From: a virus
IMG/VR virus record: IMGVR_UViG_3300025122_000053
Coordinates: 1-39,093 of that record
DNA: 39,093 nt
Reading direction: 5' to 3' (one strand)
A program made the position numbers and the translations under genes. The notes under the pieces were generated by a model. The model saw only the letters and a program-made list of their open reading frames with translations. It was not told where the DNA came from and searched no databases. Below, in pieces: positions 1-7,067 of this stretch. Within the stretch, counting starts at the first letter, position 1; every line of letters starts with the position of its first letter.

Positions 1-26
1 TGTTGCTATTCGATTATGTTTTAAAG

Positions 27-54
27 AATATCATGTCATGTCAAGACATGTCAA
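27..54 (-). promoter_or_regulatory. Leftward early promoter overlapped by operator (left copy)
   Basis: On the minus strand TTGACA (49-54) is followed after 16 bases by GATATT (27-32). The spacer is almost filled by CATGTC/GACATG half-sites: an inverted pair at 37-50 and an extra CATGTC at 32-37. A repressor bound here would cover the whole promoter. The equivalent site in the right copy is 38480-38507, which faces the leftward early genes. That RHH is the binding protein is inferred from its proximity. Confidence 0.6.
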
Positions 55-67
55 ATAAAAAAAATAT

Positions 68-235
68 TTATTTTACTTTATGTTTATTTTCCTCATACCA
101 TTGACGCACTGCATTATTAATCATGCTGTTGAAATTAATATCTAGACTGCTACATGTCTTTTTAATCTTTGGCAACATTTCTAATGTTTCGTTTTGCCAG
201 CGTAATGAATGTGTGTCTTTAATTATCTTTTGCAT
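68..235 (-). CDS. Arc-like ribbon-helix-helix repressor (left copy)
   Basis: This 55-residue protein starts at the ATG at 233-235. Residues 9-20 (HSLRWQNETLEM) match the Arc/Mnt beta-strand plus first helix: in Arc the strand before LRW enters the DNA major groove. Residues 34-50 (NFNSMINNAVRQWYEEN) match the second helix with its usual Asn-Ser start. Such proteins bind as dimers of dimers to short palindromes, and palindromes of CATGTC lie on both sides of the gene. There is no ribosome site. A promoter with TTGACA (265-270) and TAGTTT (242-247) places the first transcribed base at about the ATG. A second, 96%-similar copy sits at 38521-38688. The family assignment is firm; the target genes are inferred. 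Confidence 0.8.
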   Translation of the reverse strand: MQKIIKDTHSLRWQNETLEMLPKIKKTCSSLDINFNSMINNAVRQWYEENKHKVK

Positions 236-241
236 AACTAC

Positions 242-270
242 AAACTATCAAAAGGTTGGTATCATGTCAA
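242..270 (-). promoter_or_regulatory. Promoter of RHH gene
   Basis: TTGACA (minus strand, 265-270), a 17-base spacer and TAGTTT (242-247). The -10 box ends seven bases before the RHH start codon, so the message would be leaderless. The -35 box lies inside the palindrome at 263-276, consistent with autoregulation. The right copy has the same layout with a better -10 box, TATTTT. Confidence 0.55.
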
Positions 271-278
271 GACATGAC
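261..278. promoter_or_regulatory. Shared operator between RHH gene and terS
   Basis: CATGTC-AA-GACATG at 263-276 is an inverted repeat with 6-base arms. It overlaps the -35 box of the leftward RHH promoter and lies just upstream of the terS -10 box, so one bound repressor could control both divergent genes. The right copy carries the identical 14 bases at 38716-38729 although its surroundings have diverged, which argues for selection on the site. Confidence 0.65.
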
Positions 279-285
279 TATTAAA

Positions 286-294
286 TGCTATAAT
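286..294 (+). promoter_or_regulatory. Extended -10 promoter of terS
   Basis: TATAAT at 289-294 is preceded by TGC, an extended -10 element; no convincing -35 box is present. The -10 box ends seven bases before the terS ATG at 301 and no Shine-Dalgarno sequence intervenes, so the transcript should begin at or next to the start codon. The right copy keeps this spacing within one or two bases. Confidence 0.6.
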
Positions 295-300
295 TAAAAG

Positions 301-762
301 ATGGCAAAGAAACCAGAGACAAAAGCAGAGAAGAACAAACGGTTGAATGAGTTGAATCGCAAGACTAAAGCAATGAAGGGTTTAACACTTCAACAAAGAA
401 AGATAGTCAAAGAAGTAGGGAACCCAGAACATAAGACATTAAGTGAGGTGTCTAAGGCAGCAGGCTTAAGTCAAGCACCGGCATCTCGTAGTCAAATCTA
501 TAGGGATCTAAAGAGTGCAAAGCTACAGAGAGCTATCCAGTTATACTATGCCAATGGAGAGAAAAATTTCCTGGCAGACATAGCTAGAGGCACAATTGTT
601 GACGTGATTGAGGATGAAACAGTAGATCCAAGCGTAAAATCTCCATATGTCAAGCTGGCAGCCCAGATATCAGGTGATTTAAAGAACGTAAACGTCAATC
701 ACTCAATCACTTATAGCAAAGATGATGTGCTTCAAGCACTCAAGGACTTAATGTCTAGTTGA
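301..762 (+). CDS. terS: Terminase small subunit
   Basis: This 153-residue protein has a basic N-terminus (1-30), a helix-turn-helix region (about 44-70: HKTLSEVSKAAGLSQAPASR, then IYRDL) and a C-terminal half expected to form the oligomer core. Size, helix-turn-helix and position upstream of the large terminase gene fit the small packaging subunit, which recognises the packaging start on phage DNA. Unlike most phages, about 1.5 kb of tiny genes separates it from terL. Translation starts at an ATG with no ribosome site, seven bases after a TATAAT box. The right-end copy differs in the helix-turn-helix by one codon and several residues but is identical from residue 73 on. A helix-turn-helix regulator is the main alternative. 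Confidence 0.75.
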   Translation: MAKKPETKAEKNKRLNELNRKTKAMKGLTLQQRKIVKEVGNPEHKTLSEVSKAAGLSQAPASRSQIYRDLKSAKLQRAIQLYYANGEKNFLADIARGTIVDVIEDETVDPSVKSPYVKLAAQISGDLKNVNVNHSITYSKDDVLQALKDLMSS

Positions 763-1121
763 GACAGGCTATCACCCTCATAACACCCCCTCAGTCTCAA
801 TTGAAGTTGTAAGCTCTACGAGCTGAAGGCCTTATGTATTCGAGATAACTTGACAGAGTACACATTATGCGACGTTCATGTATGTTGCTGTTGACTTTGT
901 AAGCGTGTAGATGTGAGCCCTAAGAGGTAGGGGGGAGGGGGTGCCTACCCCCAAGGATCCCTATATATATAAAGCATTAGTGATACTTTTATACGCGCTT
1001 CAAATTTTTACTAGACATTATTACCATACTGATATAGTATAGATTTGCGTTCTGAGAGCCTCTAGGGGGTCTAGGAGCGAAGATAATTAAAAACAGAGGT
1101 CAGTGTAAGGGGGTATGTGAG
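763..1121. other. Noncoding stretch between terS and accessory genes
   Basis: No credible gene was found in these 359 bases on either strand. The stretch holds a GC-rich hairpin candidate (926-953) in otherwise AT-rich DNA, a run of TA repeats (961-971), and a weaker imperfect hairpin near 1058-1078. TTGACA occurs near 851 but has no suitable -10 box. Lying next to terS, it is a reasonable place for a packaging site or an untranslated leader; neither can be shown from one sequence. Confidence 0.5.
926..953. other. G-rich hairpin or quadruplex candidate
   Basis: GGTAGG pairs with CCTACC across a loop of G runs (GGGG A GGGGG), and further G5/C5 pairing is possible. The G runs could instead form a quadruplex. 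There is no T-tract immediately after it, so it is not a standard intrinsic terminator. Confidence 0.45.
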
Positions 1122-1304
1122 ATGAGTAAGTTTATTAAGTTGACTTGGTCATTAGGAGATTCAGATGTTTTTGTTAGAGAGGCTTTAATCTCAGGCATTT
1201 TTAGAAGCGATGAAGATTGTAGTGTGATCTACACTCCCGATAGAGAAATCTTCGTCAAAGAAACCCCAGAACAGATCATGAAGCTGATTGAGGGGGATGA
1301 GTGA
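1122..1304 (+). CDS. Small FlbD-like beta-rich protein
   Basis: This 60-residue protein has the order FIKLTW, a predicted strand pair, a serine/aspartate turn, VIYTPDREIFVKE, then a short C-terminal helix (PEQIMKLIE). The pattern of a KLT start, hydrophobic strands and a VKET-PEQIM end resembles the FlbD fold (a small protein named for flagellar loci but also seen in phages). It begins a chain of four tiny genes: its TGA overlaps the ATG of the next. A G-rich stretch (AAGGGGG) lies about nine bases upstream. The fold resemblance is by eye; no role is known. Confidence 0.6.
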   Translation: MSKFIKLTWSLGDSDVFVREALISGIFRSDEDCSVIYTPDREIFVKETPEQIMKLIEGDE

Positions 1305-1414
1305 TGGATGAGGAAAACCCAATTATCGGTATAAAGAGATGGATGACTCAAGAGGAAATAGATTATTGGATGAAGCAGTATGAAGAAACAAAGGATAATC
1401 ATTTAAAGGACTAA
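1304..1414 (+). CDS. Tiny hypothetical protein (36 aa)
   Basis: It starts at an ATG overlapping the preceding stop codon (TGATG), with GAGGGGGATGAG upstream as a ribosome site. The peptide is charged and helical (MTQEEIDYWMKQYEE). Overlap and spacing suggest it is translationally coupled to its upstream neighbour. No family recognised. Confidence 0.5.
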   Translation: MDEENPIIGIKRWMTQEEIDYWMKQYEETKDNHLKD

Positions 1415-1417
1415 CCA

Positions 1418-1609
1418 ATGAGAGAACCAAAATTCAGAGTTTGGGATAACAAAGAGAAGGAGAGGTTAGACTTTGATTTTATTGGCTTCTCTGATAGAGG
1501 CTTTGAAGTCTATAGAGATAGAGAGCAGATAGCTAATAGTTGGGATAGAGACTTGGAACTTATATACGAACACCCAGAGCTTTTAGAAAAGGATAAATGC
1601 GAGACGTAG
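1418..1609 (+). CDS. YopX-like small protein
   Basis: This 63-residue protein begins REPKFRVWDNKEKE, the signature opening of the YopX family, common in phages and of unknown biochemical function. It is shorter than typical members (about 120 residues or more) and seems to hold only the N-terminal strand module. It follows the 36-residue gene by three bases and overlaps the next gene by 13 bases. Confidence 0.65.
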   Translation: MREPKFRVWDNKEKERLDFDFIGFSDRGFEVYRDREQIANSWDRDLELIYEHPELLEKDKCET

Positions 1610-1770
1610 AAGAACTTAAAAAACTGTATAATCAGTACAAAGTTAACAGAGATTTAGTAAACGATGTAAAAACCTTAATGCGTTGTACAGAGTCTCAGTT
1701 AGTAGAGAGAGTAAAGCAGCTTGTAAAAGAAAAGAAAGATCTTAGAATAAAACTAGATGGCCCCGACTAA
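1597..1770 (+). CDS. Small coiled-coil hypothetical protein
   Basis: This 57-residue, highly charged protein is helical almost throughout (EELKKLYNQYKVN and QLVERVKQLVKEKKDL give heptad-like spacing). The ATG lies inside the end of the YopX-like gene, after AAAGGA. Its last four bases overlap the convergent zinc-ribbon gene. A small dimeric adaptor or regulator is possible; nothing specific was recognised. Confidence 0.55.
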   Translation: MRDVEELKKLYNQYKVNRDLVNDVKTLMRCTESQLVERVKQLVKEKKDLRIKLDGPD

Positions 1771-1889
1771 ACCTCACACATTTCCCCATTGCAGCAAGCA
1801 TCAATAGTGCATAAGCATTCAGGACATCGGTAGTGACCGTGTAAAGGTTCAGGGGACACACTTTTCGCGCAATAGGGACAGTTAATCAT
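1767..1889 (-). CDS. Small zinc-ribbon protein
   Basis: This 40-residue protein has CPYC at residues 4-7 and CPEC at 22-25, two CxxC knuckles 14 residues apart as in a zinc ribbon, followed by more cysteines (C27, C32, C33, C38). CGGAGA lies upstream as a ribosome site. It is leftward inside a rightward block and shares its end with the convergent coiled-coil gene. One of several tiny zinc-ribbon proteins in this genome. Confidence 0.6.
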   Translation of the reverse strand: MINCPYCAKSVSPEPLHGHYRCPECLCTIDACCNGEMCEV

Positions 1890-1906
1890 TAGGGGAATCT
1901 CCGAAA

Positions 1907-2092
1907 TTAATTGTGGTTGTAAATGGGAATGGTTACTGTTAGATCTGGATCACCGTCTACTACCCATACGACAACGAAGGGTTGGTAATAACCTTTAGTC
2001 TTTGCGTATGCCTTCCAAACATTAAACATAAATCCTATTTCATCTTCTGTAATTGCATCATCGGAATTAATAGTAGAGAAGTCATCCATCAT
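1907..2092 (-). CDS. Hypothetical acidic small protein (61 aa)
   Basis: The protein has an acidic N-terminus (MMDDFSTINSDDAITEDE), a helix and a beta-rich end with VVVWVVDGD. There is no ribosome site. TGCTAAAAT on the minus strand ends seven bases before the ATG, another leaderless arrangement. With the zinc-ribbon gene it forms a short leftward pair divergent from terL. No family recognised. Confidence 0.5.
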   Translation of the reverse strand: MMDDFSTINSDDAITEDEIGFMFNVWKAYAKTKGYYQPFVVVWVVDGDPDLTVTIPIYNHN

Positions 2093-2098
2093 AGATAC

Positions 2099-2129
2099 AT
2101 TTTAGCATACCAGTAAAGTATGATATAAT
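2099..2129. promoter_or_regulatory. Back-to-back -10 elements before terL
   Basis: On the minus strand TGC-TAAAAT (core 2099-2104) faces the 61-residue gene. On the plus strand TGA-TATAAT (core 2124-2129) faces the zinc-ribbon gene and terL. Both are extended -10 elements without clear -35 boxes. Downstream, TCAGGTT and AACCTGA could pair in the terL leader. Confidence 0.5.
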
Positions 2130-2189
2130 AAATACTGTTCAGGTTATTAGCCAGTCTGGAAGATTTTCTTTAACCAACCTGACTTACAC

Positions 2190-2315
2190 ATGTCTATAGA
2201 AAACAGATGTCCAAAATGCTCTAAACAAGGTCGTATTGTCATCTACGACGGTATAGAAATGTGTGTCAAATGTATGGTAAATGAAGTCACAAAAAAATCC
2301 CCAAGAAAAAAATAA
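2190..2315 (+). CDS. Zinc-ribbon peptide overlapping terL start
   Basis: This 41-residue protein has CPKC (residues 7-10) and CVKC (25-28), a compact zinc ribbon, and a lysine-rich tail. It overlaps the first 35 bases of terL in another frame, which suggests coupling. Zinc-ribbon peptides beside terminase genes may bind DNA or terminase; that role is inference. Confidence 0.6.
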   Translation: MSIENRCPKCSKQGRIVIYDGIEMCVKCMVNEVTKKSPRKK

Positions 2316-3915
2316 TATTATCTTAGACTTGATAGCCCTTAAGAATTGGGAAGACATCGAGCCTAAGATTGCTGTGTTAGCGGATAAAGATCCTGAGTTA
2401 GCTTTACAGATTGGTTTTCATGTAGCCAAGGAGAGAGCTAAGAAGGATCTTTTTTATCTAGCCAGAACCATATTAGGTTTTAAATTCCTATCTGAGAAGA
2501 CTCACAGACCCCTTTGTGAGTTCATACAAAACCAAAAGAACAATCGTAAGTTAATTTTATGGCCACGCTTTCACTGTAAGACGACCATTTGCAATACCGC
2601 ATACGTTATTTGGCTTCTTATAAACAATCCAGAAGCAAGGATATTAATATTAAGTGCTACTACCACTGTTGCTCGTGACATGTTATCGGCTATCAAAGGT
2701 CATTTTTTACAAAATGAACGCTTTAGAAGTATTTTTCCAGAGTTATGTCCTTCACTTGGAGGAGACTTTGGAACACAGGATCACTTTGATATACCCCTCA
2801 AGACAGAAATCACCAAAGAACACTCAGTAAGTGCAGCTTCTATGGAAACCAACCTAACAGGTAAGCATTGGACTGTGATGATAAAGGACGATTGCGTTAC
2901 CGAACAGAATTCCTCGACCAAAGAGTTGTGCGAGAAGCTTCTCCATCATAATCGTTTGAGTTATTCGTTGATGGACCCAGGAGCTGAAGAGATTGTGATT
3001 GGGACGCGTTATAACTTTGGGGATATGTACGGCTACATCTTAGAAAACATGCAAGACGTTTACAAAACAGAAATCAAAGCTGTATTTTTAGACGAAAAGA
3101 AAATCGTTCCCTTGTGGCCGGAATCGTTTCCTTTAGAAGAGATCGAGAAGAAGCGTAAAGAATCTAACGACTATGTTTTTTCCTGTCAGTTCATGAATGA
3201 TCCTGTCGATCCAGCCACGGCCATATTTAAAATAGAAAAAGTAAAACAGGTTAAGAAACAAGATTTACCTGAAACACTAAACATATTCACAACCATTGAC
3301 CCCGCTATATCAGAAAAAGCAACCGCAGATTATTCAGTGATATTAACAGCAGGCGTAGACAAAGATTGGAACATTTACATCCTAGACATTGAGAGAATGC
3401 ATGTCAAACCAGACGAGTTGATCGATAAAATGATTTCAACCTACCTACGTTATAAGCCGTTTCATATTTCATTTGAAGATGTCCAGTTTCAGAAAGCGGT
3501 CGTTTATTTCTTCCGTAGTGTCTGTAAGCAGAGAAACCTAAACATACCCGTCAAATTACTTAAAAGGGATACGAGAGAAAGTAAGTTCCAAAGGATCTGC
3601 GCTCTTCAACCTAAAGTTGAATTTGGTGAACTTTACGTCGTTGAAGATTGTAGAAACAAAAGCGAACTGCTCGAAGAGATGAGACGTTATCCCAAGTCTC
3701 GTCACGACGACATCCTAGACGCACTGGCCGATGTCTTGCGTATTGGTTTCCCCCCTTACCAATCCCAGCGTAAGGCATCGCAGCCAGGCACGCTTGCGTA
3801 TTGGGAAAGGCTTTTAGAAAATGCGCAAGAGATGGAGGGCAGAATTGGAAACGAAGATGTTGATGGAGAAAGTAATGACATACAGGAGGTACCCACAATA
3901 AGACATGTCGCCTAA
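2281..3915 (+). CDS. terL: Terminase large subunit
   Basis: This 544-residue protein is the ATP-driven packaging motor and nuclease that threads DNA through the portal. The Walker A-like segment is at 92-102 (WPRFHCKTT), followed by the ILILSATTTVARD strand-helix (121-133). Walker B is VMIKDD at 199-204. The nuclease domain carries D340 (TTIDPA), E399 (ISFED) and D476/D477 (RHDDILDAL), the usual metal-binding acids. Length is typical. The ATG lies within the zinc-ribbon gene and has no strong ribosome site, so coupled translation is likely. The end overlaps the portal gene by 11 bases. Confidence 0.95.
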   Translation: MKSQKNPQEKNNIILDLIALKNWEDIEPKIAVLADKDPELALQIGFHVAKERAKKDLFYLARTILGFKFLSEKTHRPLCEFIQNQKNNRKLILWPRFHCKTTICNTAYVIWLLINNPEARILILSATTTVARDMLSAIKGHFLQNERFRSIFPELCPSLGGDFGTQDHFDIPLKTEITKEHSVSAASMETNLTGKHWTVMIKDDCVTEQNSSTKELCEKLLHHNRLSYSLMDPGAEEIVIGTRYNFGDMYGYILENMQDVYKTEIKAVFLDEKKIVPLWPESFPLEEIEKKRKESNDYVFSCQFMNDPVDPATAIFKIEKVKQVKKQDLPETLNIFTTIDPAISEKATADYSVILTAGVDKDWNIYILDIERMHVKPDELIDKMISTYLRYKPFHISFEDVQFQKAVVYFFRSVCKQRNLNIPVKLLKRDTRESKFQRICALQPKVEFGELYVVEDCRNKSELLEEMRRYPKSRHDDILDALADVLRIGFPPYQSQRKASQPGTLAYWERLLENAQEMEGRIGNEDVDGESNDIQEVPTIRHVA

Positions 3916-6031
3916 AGATGATTTTAACGTAAACATTCCTTCTAGTGAGGACAATAATCCGGACATAAACCCGAAGGCTAAGAAACAAAGTAAGAAGTGG
4001 CTAAAGGATATTAAGGAATCTGAAAGAGTTCTTGAACAAGAGGAAAAGAAGTGGAAGAGATATAAGAAGTATTACAAGAATGAATTCCATGGATTTAGAT
4101 CTAATGATGACCGTATTACCGTAAACTATCCGTATGCATTAATTCGAGCTTCCATTCCACAGCTTTATTTTAAAGATCCTGGTATTGCAGTTAACACTAG
4201 AAAACAGAGATCTGGTATACCAACCAAGTTAAATGCACAGCAAAAAAGTGGTAATGAAAATATAGATGGTATTTTAGAACAAGCAACCGGCATTGCACAA
4301 ACCGGCAGTCCGTTTGGGTTAACACCTGAAGACCGCTCTCCAATATTAGAGTCGGTTGACAACTATCTCATTAAAGAGTTGCGAGTAAAGAAAGAAGTAA
4401 AAAAGTGTATTTTAGATACCTTTCTTTCTATTGGCTACATGAAGGTGGGCTACACCTTCGATGTAGAACTTGAAGCAAGTAAACTAGATGGCATTGTTGA
4501 TTACAATGAAAAGATCAAGAGAGATTCGGTCCATATTTATCGTTTAAGTCCAAAGCAAGTAGTAGTTCCTATTGGTTATGATGATATGGATCGTATGCCT
4601 TGGATAGCGATTAAGTATCTCTTTCCAGTAGACGATGTAAAAAACAATTCTTCTTATAAGAATGTGAGTCAAGTAAAAGGTTCAAAGATTAATGTTTCTG
4701 ATTTCTTCACCCTTGATAAGCCTAGTAAACAGCAAGAAAGTCAAGAGGACTTTGTTTTGGTTTATGAAATTTGGGATAAGAGAAATCAAGAGGTTATTCT
4801 TATTACTGATGCAGGTATAGAGCTACAGAGTAGACCTTGGCCGTTTATGATGGATGGCTTTCCTGTAGTGGATATGAAGTTCAATGAAGTTCCTGATGAG
4901 TATTATCCAGTTCCTGATGTGAAGTACATTGAAGCTCAAACTTTAGAGTTGAATCGTTACCGAACGAAACAGATGGAGCATGTAAGGAGATTTGGAAGGA
5001 AGTATGCCGTTAACGATGGTTTAGTAAATCCAGAAGAGCTATCTAAACTTGCAAGGGGAGAAGACGGTGTAATTTTAAAGTTTCCAGATAATGCGGGTAC
5101 GGCTGTATCTGCAATATCAGATGCGCCTATGCCGTCTGATAATCGTTTTTACCAGGAAGATATTAAGCAAGATATGCGTGTTATCTCTGGATTTGACGAA
5201 CAGCAGTTCGGAGCTTTATCACGTGGAGCAACTACGGCTACTGAATCAAGCATTGTTGAAGCCAATAAGAAATTAAGAATTGATGAGAAGGCTGACATTG
5301 TTGTTGATTTCATTAAAGACATCTTTAGAAAAGTAAATCAGTTAGTTAATCAGCTTTATACTCCAGATCAGATTATTGCTATTACGGGTGATAATAATAC
5401 GAAGTGGGAGCCTACTGACGAGGAGGATGAGATTAAGGGTGAGTATGATGTCAAGATAGAAGCAGGTTCAACCTTACCTTTAACTGAAGAGATAAGAGAA
5501 CAGAAAGCTATTACTGCTATTCAGATCTTATCTAGTCCTTTGTTTGCTCAGCATTTAAACATACCAGGAATATTATCGGAGTTTATGAAGACCCAGAAGT
5601 GGATTAAGAATCCTGATGATTGGGTGAATATAGAACAGAATGAAGCTGAAGCAGCTAGTCATGCGTCAAAAGAAAATCAGTTGATGGCGTTAGGAAGACC
5701 TGTTCAAGCGACTCCAGATGAAAATCATTTGGTGCATATGAAAGGGCATATGCAGTTCTTAGACGCTTTAAAAGGGGGAGAATTAGATGAGATTGATCCG
5801 ACGGGGACTGCAAGTCAGTTATTCTTGCAGCATTTAGCTGAACATGAAGCTATGCTAGCGCAAGCTGGTGTAGATATTCAGAGTGGTGGATCACCCGTAG
5901 GAGGTAGTCAACCTTCACCAGGTTCTCCGCAAGCAACTGTAAATCCAAATATTTCACCTACTCCAGGAGGATTACCAACACCAGATCCTGCTACTGATGC
6001 ATTTGGTGTTCAATCAGGAAACAATGCCTAA
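3905..6031 (+). CDS. Portal protein
   Basis: This 708-residue protein follows terL directly and is in the size class of P22-type portals. The portal is the dodecameric ring at the capsid vertex through which DNA enters and leaves. It has a charged N-terminal helical region (about 20-65), a mixed central region, a long helical segment with DEKADIVVDFIKDIFRKVN (about 458-476) suited to the stem, and a Gly/Pro/Gln-rich tail (after about 655). A GGAGG lies 15 bases upstream, further than usual. Position is the main evidence; individual portal motifs are weak. Confidence 0.8.
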   Translation: MSPKDDFNVNIPSSEDNNPDINPKAKKQSKKWLKDIKESERVLEQEEKKWKRYKKYYKNEFHGFRSNDDRITVNYPYALIRASIPQLYFKDPGIAVNTRKQRSGIPTKLNAQQKSGNENIDGILEQATGIAQTGSPFGLTPEDRSPILESVDNYLIKELRVKKEVKKCILDTFLSIGYMKVGYTFDVELEASKLDGIVDYNEKIKRDSVHIYRLSPKQVVVPIGYDDMDRMPWIAIKYLFPVDDVKNNSSYKNVSQVKGSKINVSDFFTLDKPSKQQESQEDFVLVYEIWDKRNQEVILITDAGIELQSRPWPFMMDGFPVVDMKFNEVPDEYYPVPDVKYIEAQTLELNRYRTKQMEHVRRFGRKYAVNDGLVNPEELSKLARGEDGVILKFPDNAGTAVSAISDAPMPSDNRFYQEDIKQDMRVISGFDEQQFGALSRGATTATESSIVEANKKLRIDEKADIVVDFIKDIFRKVNQLVNQLYTPDQIIAITGDNNTKWEPTDEEDEIKGEYDVKIEAGSTLPLTEEIREQKAITAIQILSSPLFAQHLNIPGILSEFMKTQKWIKNPDDWVNIEQNEAEAASHASKENQLMALGRPVQATPDENHLVHMKGHMQFLDALKGGELDEIDPTGTASQLFLQHLAEHEAMLAQAGVDIQSGGSPVGGSQPSPGSPQATVNPNISPTPGGLPTPDPATDAFGVQSGNNA

Positions 6032-6287
6032 CTACGATTACAAATGTCCTAATTGCAAAATCAAGGTCGAACTATTTAGAAAGATTTCAGACACAAGTGA
6101 AGTTATTTGTGATGAATGCAAGTCTGAGATGGAATTGGACTATTCAAGTCCTACCCAACCTCCAGACTTTGGTTTTAAAGCTTTTTGGTCCGAGAATTTG
6201 ACCCCTAATCCAGGAAAAGTCTACGTTAGTTCTCGAGAAGCTAAAAAGAAATTAATGAAACAACATGGCCTCGAAGAGGCCGGTTAG
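6024..6287 (+). CDS. FmdB-type zinc-ribbon protein
   Basis: This 87-residue protein opens with MPNYDYKCPNC, the hallmark of FmdB-like regulatory zinc ribbons (Y-Y/D-Y-C-x2-C), and has a second CDEC 19 residues on. The tail is basic. The start at 6024 has AGGAAAC just upstream and overlaps the end of the portal gene. Such genes often sit between portal and scaffold or protease genes in environmental phages; the function is unknown. Confidence 0.75.
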   Translation: MPNYDYKCPNCKIKVELFRKISDTSEVICDECKSEMELDYSSPTQPPDFGFKAFWSENLTPNPGKVYVSSREAKKKLMKQHGLEEAG

Positions 6288-6309
6288 CTAACCGCAAGAA
6301 AGGATTTAT

Positions 6310-7053
6310 ATGCCCGACGAAGTTACCCAGACCCCACAACCAGAAGGACAAGCCCAGGCCCCTTCGCCCACAGAAGGTGGACAAGTCGAAAGTTCAGGAC
6401 AAGCCGTGGAGGCTGCCCCTGAAGTATCTTCCGACCCAGAGACGTTAAAACAAAGTTACGAAGAGTTACGCCAGAAATTTAATCAGCGTGACCAAGAGCT
6501 AGTTGCCTTGAGAAAAGATTCGGATACTCTTAAGTATTTGAAGAATGATTCAAAATTTGTTGACTGGGCTCAGCAAACCTACGGGGGCAACACTCAAACT
6601 CAAAACCCTCCTGCTAGTGAAACGGAAATTGGCTATGATGATGATATACCTCAGACGAGAGCGGAACTATCTCAGTACGTTGCTCAAGAGGTAAATAAGC
6701 AAATCAACCACGATCCTCTCATTAGTAAGTTCAAAGATCAATCAGTAGATCTGGAATTTCAACACCTCGGTGGGAAATATACAGATATAACTAATTACAG
6801 ACAAAAAATGATCGATTACCAATCTGCAAATCCAGGCGTTAATATGACTCTTGAAGAGTTGTATCGACAGGTTAAGTTTGATGATCTCGTTAGCGGACAA
6901 CAAGTCCAACAACAGAATCAGCAATCGATAGATGCAAAGAAAAACGCATCGACCGTATCTCCTGGAATGACTTCAACGGTGACTCCTGATGACCGTCCTA
7001 GAACGGTTGCAGAGTCATTTCATAAAGCTAAAAAGCAGCTTGGTATTGATTGA
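6310..7053 (+). CDS. Capsid scaffold protein
   Basis: This 247-residue acidic protein lies directly upstream of the capsid gene. It has a disordered N-terminus rich in Pro, Glu, Gln and Ser (1-45), a predicted coiled coil (about 46-85, YEELRQKFNQRDQELVALRK), a Gln-rich part and a basic C-terminal helix (FHKAKKQLGI), the end that binds coat protein in known scaffolds. AAAGGA gives the ribosome site. Role assigned from composition and position. Confidence 0.8.
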   Translation: MPDEVTQTPQPEGQAQAPSPTEGGQVESSGQAVEAAPEVSSDPETLKQSYEELRQKFNQRDQELVALRKDSDTLKYLKNDSKFVDWAQQTYGGNTQTQNPPASETEIGYDDDIPQTRAELSQYVAQEVNKQINHDPLISKFKDQSVDLEFQHLGGKYTDITNYRQKMIDYQSANPGVNMTLEELYRQVKFDDLVSGQQVQQQNQQSIDAKKNASTVSPGMTSTVTPDDRPRTVAESFHKAKKQLGID

Positions 7054-7067
7054 GGAGGAAGTAGTAA

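Larger units (their letters stand above)
1..643. repeat. Left copy of diverged terminal repeat
   Basis: These bases align with 38454-39093. Over 1-517 the two copies differ by scattered substitutions plus one codon-sized indel. From 518 to 643 they are identical to 38968-39093, a 126-base exact match ending at the window end. The copy contains the RHH gene, its operators and the first three quarters of terS. The unit from 518 to 38967 is 38,450 bp. The simplest reading is a circular or circularly permuted genome whose ends carry two alleles of one locus. A real duplication is the alternative. Confidence 0.9.

Noticed and set aside
518-643. Perfect repeat as a direct terminal repeat of the virion DNA
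   Set aside because: A true direct terminal repeat would begin at the window start. Here the match begins at 518 within terS and is preceded by diverged homologous DNA, which fits allele joining instead.
851-900. TTGACA near 851 as a promoter
   Set aside because: No -10-like hexamer occurs 15-19 bases downstream.
3611-3988. Leftward 125-residue frame inside terL
   Set aside because: Antiparallel shadow of terL with many Arg/Val/Leu/His codons of reverse-strand type, no ribosome site, and no context for a gene.
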